Assembly: GCA_001600495.1 (NCBI GenBank)
Contig: BCKE01000108.1
Span: 1-45,285 of the forward strand
Reading direction: 5' to 3'
Length of the DNA: 45,285 bases
Source: Pilasporangium apinafurcum
Lineage: Eukaryota > Oomycota > Peronosporomycetes > Pythiales > Pythiaceae
This document shows positions 20,204-28,887 of this stretch, piece by piece. The notes beneath the pieces were generated by a model, which saw only the letters and a program-made list of their open reading frames with translations, did no database searches and was not told the DNA's origin. Made by a program: the position numbers and the translations under genes. The stretch's first letter is position 1. Every line of letters begins with the position of its first letter.

Positions 20204-21925
20204 ATGCTACGTGTGAAGCGAATGAAGAGCGAAGATTATACACCCAGTATGTATCAGCCACCGTCGGTTATGGGACGACCTGAGATTCATACTCCTCAAT
20301 ATATGAGTCACCAGTATCATCGACCAACAAACAGTATGGCATACCAACCACAGCGTCATCAGATTCACCACCAAACCCGTGGTGGATACCCTTCTCAACC
20401 TAATCATACAGCAACAGATAGTCCAACAACCTTGCCAGGGTTGTCCATGGTCCTTCATGCACAGAAGCAAACTCAACAACCAACTAGGTATACTCGCCCT
20501 CAACCAACCGGTCATGTGCATTCACCGATGCCCATACCTACGGTGCAGTCGCTGAGGAATTGGCCAACACAAGCTTCATCTATTAGTCCACGAAAAGAGA
20601 CTATGCTGGTCCAGCCGATGAATCACACTCATCTTCCGAACCATCCAGGGCAGATCCAAAGACAACCTCAGCAGACTAGTCCATCCTCTCTTCAAAAGAC
20701 CATTTGCCATCAACAACAGCCGGGACAGCTTCATGAACGGCAAAAACTCGGTGGTGACATCTATTCGCCGATGGCTCCTTCAGAATTCCATGTGGAACAG
20801 AGTAATAGCAGTTGCACCGGCAGAAAGCGAAAGAACAGTGACATGAGCGATCCACCGACGGACAGCTCCATGCCCCAGGACGATGATCAACTCTCCACTA
20901 CCAGTGACCAGCCTGCAGTTACTGCTACCGCTAAAAACTCGCGGTATTTACGTGAAATGGATCGCCGGATGATTTTGTCACGCATTGACAAAGGTGAGAA
21001 GCAGGCTGCGTTGGCCAAGGAGTACCAGGTTAGTCGCGCCGCGATCTGTAATTTAAACAAGCATCGCGACGAAGTGATGTCCCGCAAGGACGAAAACCCA
21101 CTTGCCAAGCACCCAAAGAAGCCACGACCGAAGGGAGCCAACACTAAATCCAGTAGTAGCAAATCTACCAAGTTTGGAGCATTGTGTGGCACTGGATCTC
21201 ACAAAATCTCTTCCTCACCTCGTGGAACGCTACAGAAAACAGGCGTGCATGAACTGAAGTCGCGTGCTGTGGCGCTGCTGCTGACTACTTTGCGCAACAA
21301 AAATACGTCGATAACAGATTTTCGACGATGTAGTGAGCGTCTCATGCGGTTGTTGATTGAAGAAGCATTATCTCTGGTGCCGATCAAGGCAGTGGAAGTG
21401 TTTTTGAACGACCAAGAGAAGATTGACGGTGTTGGAACAGAACACCCGCCATGCGCCATCTCTATGGAACAGAATGCATGTCCAATGCTCGAAATCTTCC
21501 AAGCACTTGAGCCAAATCAGCCGACAGGGTATATTCGCTATAGCCATCAGGAAATGAGCCTTATGGATACACGCTTGCCAGTGAGTCTCAACTACCACAA
21601 CGTCTTTATCTATGATCTTGTGGTTTCTACGGCCGATGCGTTGAGTGCGACAATTCAACGATTGCAGGCAAGAGGTGCTGTGAGGGATATGATCACCATT
21701 GTGTCGGTGTTTATATCGTCCGACGTGATTGCGACCATCCAGAAAGTGTTTCCTGGAGTTAAAGTCATCACGGTGCATGTGGACAATTCCTCTCAATATA
21801 GTATTAGTAGTGATAGGTCCTCGCAAGTGCAGCAGCACCAAGAACCAAGGAATAACGACTTGGATATTGTGCTGCAGCGATTTGAGCAGGTGTACCAAGC
21901 GTATAATTCACGCGTCTCGTGTTAA
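20204..21925 (+). CDS. HTH DNA-binding-like protein with degenerate UPRT domain
   Basis: 573 residues, single exon. Residues 1-200 are Gln/Pro/His-rich and probably disordered. Basic patches GRKRKN (about 206) and KKPRPKG (about 305) look like nuclear signals. Residues 250-290 (MILSRIDKGEKQAALAKEYQ, then VSRAAICNLNKHRDEV) have the pattern of a psq/transposase-type helix-turn-helix. Residues 348-530 follow uracil phosphoribosyltransferase: the ELKSRAVALLLTTLRNKNTS opening, FRRCSERLMRLLIEEAL, GYIRYSHQEM and FPGVKVITVHVD. The PRPP loop, DPMxATGGS in active enzymes, is here YDLVVSTADA (about 470-479), so catalysis is unlikely. It may be a ligand-sensing or dimerising regulator. An alternative start is Met7. 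I am sure of the fold resemblance, less so of function. Confidence 0.75.
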   Translation: MLRVKRMKSEDYTPSMYQPPSVMGRPEIHTPQYMSHQYHRPTNSMAYQPQRHQIHHQTRGGYPSQPNHTATDSPTTLPGLSMVLHAQKQTQQPTRYTRPQPTGHVHSPMPIPTVQSLRNWPTQASSISPRKETMLVQPMNHTHLPNHPGQIQRQPQQTSPSSLQKTICHQQQPGQLHERQKLGGDIYSPMAPSEFHVEQSNSSCTGRKRKNSDMSDPPTDSSMPQDDDQLSTTSDQPAVTATAKNSRYLREMDRRMILSRIDKGEKQAALAKEYQVSRAAICNLNKHRDEVMSRKDENPLAKHPKKPRPKGANTKSSSSKSTKFGALCGTGSHKISSSPRGTLQKTGVHELKSRAVALLLTTLRNKNTSITDFRRCSERLMRLLIEEALSLVPIKAVEVFLNDQEKIDGVGTEHPPCAISMEQNACPMLEIFQALEPNQPTGYIRYSHQEMSLMDTRLPVSLNYHNVFIYDLVVSTADALSATIQRLQARGAVRDMITIVSVFISSDVIATIQKVFPGVKVITVHVDNSSQYSISSDRSSQVQQHQEPRNNDLDIVLQRFEQVYQAYNSRVSC

Positions 21926-22582
21926 ATTAGCAATGTCCTTTCAATACATTAAGCAAAGTATTCATCAAGTTAATCAAGAAGATAATATGTACTTAAACAT
22001 GTACAATTTTTTAACGCTTTCCTCATGGCTCTCCGTTTGTCATCCGCTTGGAGAAAGATGCTTCTTCATCTACTAGGTAAGGATTCCTGGGCACACACTA
22101 AATGATTTTCGTTTCTTTTTCCATCATCTATCTTTCTCTGCCTGGAAAAAGAATATAACAAGGAACGGATCCATTTTTTATTTTCTTACATTGATGCACT
22201 CGAAATGATTCCTTTCCCTCAATCTGAACAGATCCGACCACACACCGAGGAAAAACACCAAAAATGCGATTGTTTTCGCCGAGATGTTCATGATTCCTCT
22301 CGAATTTGCGTCTCTCGATTTACACACAAGTTATGTGTTGTTGAAGATTGCACACCGTCTAGTGTCTCTGACCTTTGTAATCTGCAGAAACGTGACTCTA
22401 CATCCGACAGAGAGTTTAATGGAATCATCTCTTCCATTGAGTCATAACTGGTGATCTATCCAGTTGAGCAGGCATGGTAGAATACTTCATACCTGCCTAT
22501 GTTCGTCAATCTCCTCTCTTGTGCATAGAATGGAACCCAATCGAACGTGATATTTCGTTCAAGGAATTGGCGGGTGTGAGTG
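21926..22582. other. Intergenic, no gene seen
   Basis: About 650 bases, AT-rich at first, between the HTH-UPRT gene and a minus-strand hypothetical gene. A frame at 22205-22447 is Cys/Ser-rich without a motif; I do not call it. Confidence 0.45.
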
Positions 22583-22978
22583 CTATTTTTCTTGCTGGGT
22601 CTGAACGTATCCGACTACAGTGACAAAAATGGCCGAGTGTTGGGGGTTTTCTTTCGTGAGTCCACTCGCAATTACAGAGAAATCCTGTTGAAGTCTCTGG
22701 TAATGGACTCGATCATGTGTGATTGCGTTATTTGATACTAATGGAGTTGATGATGGTGTCGTCGGTCGAAGACGATTTTTGATTTTTGGGCTCAAAGGGA
22801 TCCGTATTTCTTCGTAAAAGCACGCAAACAAAAGCCGGCTGTACCTTTGATCCGGAGCTTGGAAGCGAACATACTGACCTTGAGCCACTTCATGTGTGAG
22901 TAAAAAAAATGATGGGATAAAACAAACAGATTCACTAAGAGTAGTAAGCTCGCCAGACAGACCCGCCGAGCAACTCAT
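22583..22978 (-). CDS. Hypothetical protein, 131 residues
   Basis: An open frame with protein-like composition, especially from GQYVRFQAPDQRYSRLLFAC to the end (PQHSAIFVTVVGYVQTQQEK). The first 30 residues contain a T-rich stretch that could be an unrecognised intron (GTTTGT near 22930). No domain is recognised. It lies 148 bp downstream of the co-chaperone-like gene on the same strand and could also be an extension of its 3' region, though no splice links them. Confidence 0.35.
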   Translation of the reverse strand: MSCSAGLSGELTTLSESVCFIPSFFLLTHEVAQGQYVRFQAPDQRYSRLLFACFYEEIRIPLSPKIKNRLRPTTPSSTPLVSNNAITHDRVHYQRLQQDFSVIASGLTKENPQHSAIFVTVVGYVQTQQEK

Positions 22979-23126
22979 GAAAATTTCTAGCCTTGTTGAG
23001 ACTGAATGAACACGGTCACGTTTAGGGCTCTACATGTAAATTGTAAAATCCAGGTTGAGACACAAAAGTACGAGCTCATGGCCATTTTCTTTGTACCAAA
23101 GGAGCATGCTCTATATTTACTATGAC

Positions 23127-25423
23127 TCAAGCACATACAGTGCTCACTGCTTCATCTCCTTCGTCTTCCTTTGCTACAACACCACTGCTGATTGTGATTG
23201 TATTTATATGTGGAAGTTGTTTCGAGAGCAACAGCAATTTCGCTGTCATCGTTTCTCTTGTCACATCATCCATCATGTTCAGAAACAACTGGAATCGAGG
23301 TAACTGGCTTATCAAATCTACAATGTGACCGACTTTTTCCCACTGCATCGAATTATTCTCCACAGTTGTCATCGCTAGTTCCAGTGCATCTAACACCAAC
23401 GGGAAATTCTCTTCGGCGAGCGAAGACTTTAACGCGCTGGATATAGTCGAGAGTGGCGTGTGAAGAAGCAAGTCTCTCAACTTGACGAGGTCTGCTTTAC
23501 TTTGGGAAAACTTGCGCACGAACGAGTGTCCACGAGTGATGGACTTGAGTGCGTCATCTTTCATTGTGATAGTCTGTTGTGGAAGCCGCTGGTGCTGTTT
23601 CTTCCCTGTACTGTTGACTGTTTTCTTTATTGTAGTGGAGGAAATAACTTCGGTGCGATTGATGCGTGTATCTTTTGGGACTTCACTGGATTTTGATGTA
23701 CGTCGTTGCTCAGTGGGCTGACGCAATGCTGTATTCTCATCCACTTTGACTGGTTCACTCCCAGATTTATGACGCTGAAGTAGCGCTTGATAAATTTCCT
23801 ATTGCATTACATAGCAGCACAATACTCAAACTATCAGAGAGGTCACCTAGAAATTATAGGTTGCATAGCACTAGTTACCGCCTGTTTGGCTTCTTTGATC
23901 ACGCTCTCCTGTCGTTTCTTGGCTTCCGCTTCCTGTTGCTTGCGATGTTCCTCACGAACGAACTCATGGCGTTCTTTAAAAAACAGTAGCTCTTCTGAAA
24001 GCAATTTCTGCTCCAACATCCCTCCGTGTGTAATCATCCACTTGCCCAACACTTCATCAGCGTCTTTCCACATGTTCATGACTGACAGCACAGTCAACTG
24101 GCATTTCCACGCGCCAATATGGAATGGATCTGCTTCCAAAAGCCATTGGCAGTCTTTCAAACAATTCTGCAAGTGACGATGAACGGATGCGTTTGTCGAC
24201 TTCATATCACTATGCTGCTGACTCATTTTGTTAATGATCAGTTGTGCATGCGCTTTAGCACGCATCAAACGTGCTTCTGTGACGTTTATCTTGGCAGCTA
24301 TCGTATCTGTGCACAATGTAATCGCTTGATTGATGCTTTTCTCCATATTTGTCTCGTCCTGAAGTAGTGTTTCCATGAGTTCTTTGGAGAAATATTTTTC
24401 TTTCATTGCGTTCGTGCTTGCTGCTGATGGCGTCGGCGACGAAATATAGGCCTTTGATTGTTCAGGATCTGGATTTTCTTGTCGATCAACTCCATCCTTG
24501 ATGTCATCTTCAATTGCGGGCCAACGATTAAAGTCATCGTAAAGCTTCTGAGCTAAATCCAATTCCTCTTTTGCAGCTGCAGGTTCCACATTTTCATGAC
24601 ATTGTGTTCGCTGTTTCCATTCACGCAGCAACTCTAGCAGCTCGCGACTCAATCGCAGTTCATGAAATGGTGACTGCGTGTAGAATTTCCGCACCCAACT
24701 GAGGAAAAATGCCATTAACTGAAGCAACATGAACGTTCCACCTGGGAGTCGCATCGCTTGCTGAACCGGTACATGGTATTTTGTCTGGTCATGTGTGGTG
24801 ATAGCGGGATCATACATTCGAATGTTCCATACGATACGCTGGAGCAACTCACCTGAGACGGCCAGCGCAATCATCTTGCTGTGCAACATCTTGGCTTGGT
24901 AGCCCAACGGCTTCTCAAACCAATCAAACGACGGGTGACTAGTGATTTGAATGAATGTATCGATTGCTTGACCGCGGACTTGGAGATCGTCATGCAAAAA
25001 CAGCTCCACGAGCAGCTGCAGTCCATTAAGTGCGATGAATTCCACCACAAACGACCAATTTCGGGCATGCTTGAGGTACACAAGCGTCAGGAACCGCTTT
25101 TGCAATGTTTGATGGATCGATGCTACCTCGGATGTCTCTGAAGTGGAGTGAGATGGTAAAGCGAGTAGCGTTACATAGTGGTGGAACTGGTTTTCGTGGG
25201 GTCGGAACATTAGATGCCGCACTTCCTGGTCCGTCAGTCGTTTGTGCAGCACCATCTCGAGATCCAACGTCATAGGAGAGTCATATTCCGCATAGAATTT
25301 TGCATAGAGAGCGTCCTGGATAGATAATGGAAACCGCTGGATGATTTCGTCCAGAGCCTCATGAACAAATGTTTGAGTCGTAGAAGAGCATTGCCTTTGC
25401 GATGCTGTAGAGGTTTGGTTCAT
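23127..25423 (-). CDS. ARM-like/TPR/RPAP3_C co-chaperone-like protein, 2 exons
   Basis: Proposed exons are 25423-23879 and 23798-23127 (80-nt intron, donor GTAACT, acceptor CAATAG), giving 738 residues. An all-helical N-terminal half (about 90-300) resembles armadillo repeats (VVEFIALNGLQLLVELFLHD, LQVRGQAIDTFIQI). A TPR-like segment covers about 365-460 (CLKDCQWLLEADPFHIGAWK), then a Glu/Lys coiled coil. Residues about 605-705 (ADLVKLRDLLLHTPLSTISS onward, to LPRFQLFLNMM) have the pattern of the RPAP3_C domain, which in RPAP3 and SPAG1 contacts RUVBL1/2 in R2TP-type complexes. The role is thus probably Hsp90/R2TP-linked assembly, possibly of dynein arms or polymerases. The order ARM-TPR-RPAP3_C is not the standard RPAP3 layout. 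The domain calls are by eye. Confidence 0.7.
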
Positions 25424-25643
25424 GATCTTCTATGCTCTAATAAATCGCGACGAGATTGCACTGTCCTTTCGAGAACTGACTGATCTTGAAGGGTCACACA
25501 GGTCAGTTGTTCTGAACAGTGTTGACTTTATTAATTCAAATATCAGTACATCTAATCGTCGATCTTCTCTGTCGATCGTCAGCTTCTTCTTCTTCGCTGG
25601 GAGTCAATACCCTTTTGCATCATCGTAGGAACTTGTCGCTGAT

Positions 25644-28538
25644 TTACTCTTCCTCCTCTTCTTCGTCATCATCGTCATCATCATTGTCATCATCATCATC
25701 TTGGTCGCTCTGAGAAGAAGATGATGAATCATCGGAAGAAGAAGAAAGCTGCTCGTCCGAGCCATGCCCATTCGCCGCTCCCTCAGACAACGATGAGGTG
25801 TGTCGACGTCTTCGCATGTGTTTTCGTTTCCCAGAGATCGTGTTATTGCCTGGAAACACACGGCATCCATTTCGCAAACACTCGCTACTCAGTGTCTGCA
25901 AGTCTACGAGGAAATTCTCCATAGCTGACACTCCGTTTAAAGAGGAAGACAACGGAGAGCGAGGAGAAGATGATGCAGATGATTCCAACAAGAGCAAATT
26001 AACTTCGTCTGCAACATATTCTCGAAATTCTGGCGTGAGGAACTTTCGCCCACGGTTACTGCTTGGCACGTGGTCGAGGCTTTCATACACGAACAGGCTC
26101 ATCAGCTGCTCTACGTCCTGATAAGTGGAAAATGAAGAAGGTGATTCAGAGTTTTTTTCAGTTGTAGCTTCCGAGTCATCATCATCTATCGCTGGTTTAG
26201 TGGCCCATGGCGGTGTCAAATAAGACGCCAAGATCTCTTGCGCAAAAACAATCGCTTTCTCAACGTTCCAGGCGCTGTGTTCACCACGATTACTATCACT
26301 CGACCGCCTTCGCTTAGTCTTACCGTGCTTTGTTCCTCCACTTGCTGGGGTTGTCGGAGTCGTCAGCACATCAATCACACATAACACGTGACAGTAAAAT
26401 TGAAGCTTGCTGTTTCGGAAGAATTGCAAGTCAATGGCTACCTCTAGCTTCTGAATCGCCAGTGCTGTCTGGAAGGAATAAATAAATTGTCGAATCGAGT
26501 GTCGCAATGCCAGCCACTGGTGTTGTGTTGGAGAGTCTGATAGTTTGGAGTATTCTTCACGTGGGTCCGTTTTCTTTTCTTCTGTTTCATTTCCGTCATC
26601 ACTGTCGACTTCCATCGATAAGTTTCGCTTTCGAGATGTAGATAACAACGATTGGAAAGTGTCAAATGCAGATTGATAGCCGTAATGGATGAAGTAATCT
26701 TCAAGCAACGCATGCATAATCCGATCATCCTTTTCTTCCTCTTGCCCTGCCAAGCAATATGTTTGCAATGTGCGTTGACGTTCTTTCTGGATTTGCTGCT
26801 GAAAAGCAACTAAATCGAATTGCATATCTGCTACATTGAAAATCCCCCGTGCACATTCACCAGGATCATGGAGACTAATTGATGGATATAAACTCTTTTC
26901 CAATAATCCCGATGATCGATGGTCACGCAATGCCATGTCAAGATCATAATCAACATCATCCATCATGTCCATGTTGACTACTTCCTCTGCACCATCAACA
27001 GCTGACCCCTCACTATCCCCACCATGCTCTTCGTCTTCATCCAGGAATTCTTCAAAGTGATGCACGTCAGTCGCGGCCAACATACCCATAAGTTTCCCAT
27101 TTAGAGTAAAAAAAAACGTATTGGAATCGTACAGGATCCCACAACCCACGACATCTCCTGCACCGTAGCGTTCACACTGCAAAAATTCTTGGCCATTGGA
27201 CATGATCCGTCCAGTTTTCCCCACGTATCCAAGCGAAAATGCGTTCTTCCCCAGATCCACACGGCTGATACGCCGACTTGCATCCACATCTTCAATTTCT
27301 TCTTTCATAGCTGTTACATTATTGTTGCTTCTCTCTCCAGCATCCATCGGATGATCGCTGGTGTGATTACTCTCATGACTAGGCTTCGCTTTCCGAGAAA
27401 GTGTAAACCCCATACTGATCCGATGGTTCAGCCGCCTCTTGTCGTGTGAGCGTCTCAGCCGTCGTCGATCGTGTCGTGAACGAATTTGCTGAAGCGTCCG
27501 GGAACTTAATGTAAATGCGAAATGGACACCTGAGGATCCACTGCTACCTGTCAGATCGATAAGTGGACTGGAACTACTATTCCCATTGAAGCGACGTAGT
27601 AACGGAGACCCCAAGGTTAGATCTACTGTGTCATCGTCGTCTAGCATCACTCTCCCCGGCTGTCGTTGTCGTTGTTGTTGTACGTCCTGCATCTCCTCAT
27701 CCTCTCCGTTTAAACCGGCGTCAACACGAACTGACGAGCCAGTAACGCGCCACGGTTCGTTTTGACTAACTCGCCCGGTGGATCCACTGTTGATGTTCCC
27801 ATTGGCACTGTGATTCCCCACACTTTCAGCAAAATCTGTGTGCCCTTGTGCTCGTTCTTCATCTTCTTCGTTTTCCACGCTATCTTCTGCCGACTGTGCT
27901 GCATTTGGCTCTGAAGCTCTGATATGCGATTGAATCAACTGCCGCGCACGCACGCGCCACGGCATTCGGGCAGCCGTGTCGTTCGTTCTTCTCCCTACTA
28001 TTGCTCCATTATTATTGGTATTACTGTTGCCATTATTGTGCAGGCTCGTTCGTCGCGCAGCTGCACGCAAATGTTCAATCCGAATGAGTTCGACATCCTC
28101 GTCGTCTTCTTCCATCTCCCCTGTGGCCAGCACCAGCATCTCGTAATAAAACAGCCGCACATTCGACGAAGAATCAGCATCCACATGGCGCGATTGCTCT
28201 TTTGATGGCTGTGGTTTCTCTGTATCTAAACGCGGTGTTTCGGCGTGATTTACTGTGGTGGCGACAGCGCAAGAACCGACGGATTGCGTTGTGCGGAAGC
28301 AGACTGCGTCGGACGAGTGATTCCCGCGACCGAAATACTCGACAGTGCACCGATCAGCGTGAATTTTACCTTCATAGCCATGGAAGCTCGGATCGAATTC
28401 CATAGCGTTTTCTTTTCCTTTCCTTTGCAACTCTTTTGTCTCGTCCTTCTTCCTTCCTTCACGGGCCGACGGGCCGGCAAGAGTCAAGTGCGCGCGGCTT
28501 CTTGTCAATGGGATCTGGCCCAGATCATCTGGGAACAA
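25644..28538 (-). CDS. RanBP9/10-like (RanBPM) SPRY-LisH-CRA protein
   Basis: 964 residues, single exon. It has the layout of RanBPM/GID1-type subunits of the CTLH (GID) E3 ubiquitin ligase complex. The start of the SPRY domain is at about 55-80 (CTVEYFGRGNHSSDAVCF) and its end at about 426-500 (SLGYVGKTGRIMSNGQEF, GCGILYDSNTFFFTLNGKLMG). About 350 residues of low-complexity, Asn/Ser/acidic sequence separate the halves, far more than usual. LisH is at about 600-635 (MHALLEDYFIHYGYQSAFDT). A CTLH/CRA helical region occupies about 690-860. The last 20 residues are nearly all Asp/Glu, coded by a trinucleotide-rich tract. Met46 is an alternative start; the first 45 residues are basic and unconserved-looking. 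Confidence 0.85.
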   Translation of the reverse strand: MFPDDLGQIPLTRSRAHLTLAGPSAREGRKKDETKELQRKGKENAMEFDPSFHGYEGKIHADRCTVEYFGRGNHSSDAVCFRTTQSVGSCAVATTVNHAETPRLDTEKPQPSKEQSRHVDADSSSNVRLFYYEMLVLATGEMEEDDEDVELIRIEHLRAAARRTSLHNNGNSNTNNNGAIVGRRTNDTAARMPWRVRARQLIQSHIRASEPNAAQSAEDSVENEEDEERAQGHTDFAESVGNHSANGNINSGSTGRVSQNEPWRVTGSSVRVDAGLNGEDEEMQDVQQQRQRQPGRVMLDDDDTVDLTLGSPLLRRFNGNSSSSPLIDLTGSSGSSGVHFAFTLSSRTLQQIRSRHDRRRLRRSHDKRRLNHRISMGFTLSRKAKPSHESNHTSDHPMDAGERSNNNVTAMKEEIEDVDASRRISRVDLGKNAFSLGYVGKTGRIMSNGQEFLQCERYGAGDVVGCGILYDSNTFFFTLNGKLMGMLAATDVHHFEEFLDEDEEHGGDSEGSAVDGAEEVVNMDMMDDVDYDLDMALRDHRSSGLLEKSLYPSISLHDPGECARGIFNVADMQFDLVAFQQQIQKERQRTLQTYCLAGQEEEKDDRIMHALLEDYFIHYGYQSAFDTFQSLLSTSRKRNLSMEVDSDDGNETEEKKTDPREEYSKLSDSPTQHQWLALRHSIRQFIYSFQTALAIQKLEVAIDLQFFRNSKLQFYCHVLCVIDVLTTPTTPASGGTKHGKTKRRRSSDSNRGEHSAWNVEKAIVFAQEILASYLTPPWATKPAIDDDDSEATTEKNSESPSSFSTYQDVEQLMSLFVYESLDHVPSSNRGRKFLTPEFREYVADEVNLLLLESSASSSPRSPLSSSLNGVSAMENFLVDLQTLSSECLRNGCRVFPGNNTISGKRKHMRRRRHTSSLSEGAANGHGSDEQLSSSSDDSSSSSQSDQDDDDDNDDDDDDEEEEEE

Positions 28539-28887
28539 AAATATCGGTATACCGGTGTATTGATATGTGCATTTACCCTTTCGTATCGATTTATTGCCAA
28601 TGTAGACAAAATAGCCAATAGAGTCGCTCTATTTGGATTTTTTTGAGAATTGATTGGTCATTTTTGGATATTGCCAGTTGCTTGGGTTTAGGTTGACTAT
28701 ACATATCAAGCTTAATTTCGGTAGGAATTTTTACTTTGGGCATCTATGTGATGTTGCGTGAACAAAAATGGGATGGCAGTGATGTTAGCCGAAGGTACGT
28801 GTTTGAATCTCTTGCGCTCAGTCAATCCGCTCCAGTAAGTGCGTAGCTGCTTAGAAAAACGAAAGTCAACGACCACGTGCGCGAATC
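28539..28887. promoter_or_regulatory. Divergent promoter region RanBPM-like / SUV3
   Basis: A 349-bp spacer between two outward-facing start codons. It holds three CCAAT pentamers: 28597-28601, 28615-28619 and, inverted, 28653-28657. No TATA box is evident. Confidence 0.5.

Noticed and set aside
21368-21898. 176-residue minus-strand ORF rich in His
   Set aside because: Antisense of the UPRT-like domain coding sequence; no motif of its own.
25644-25720. Trinucleotide (GAT/GAA-type) microsatellite
   Set aside because: It is the coding tract for the acidic Asp/Glu tail of the RanBPM-like protein; no need for a separate repeat call.
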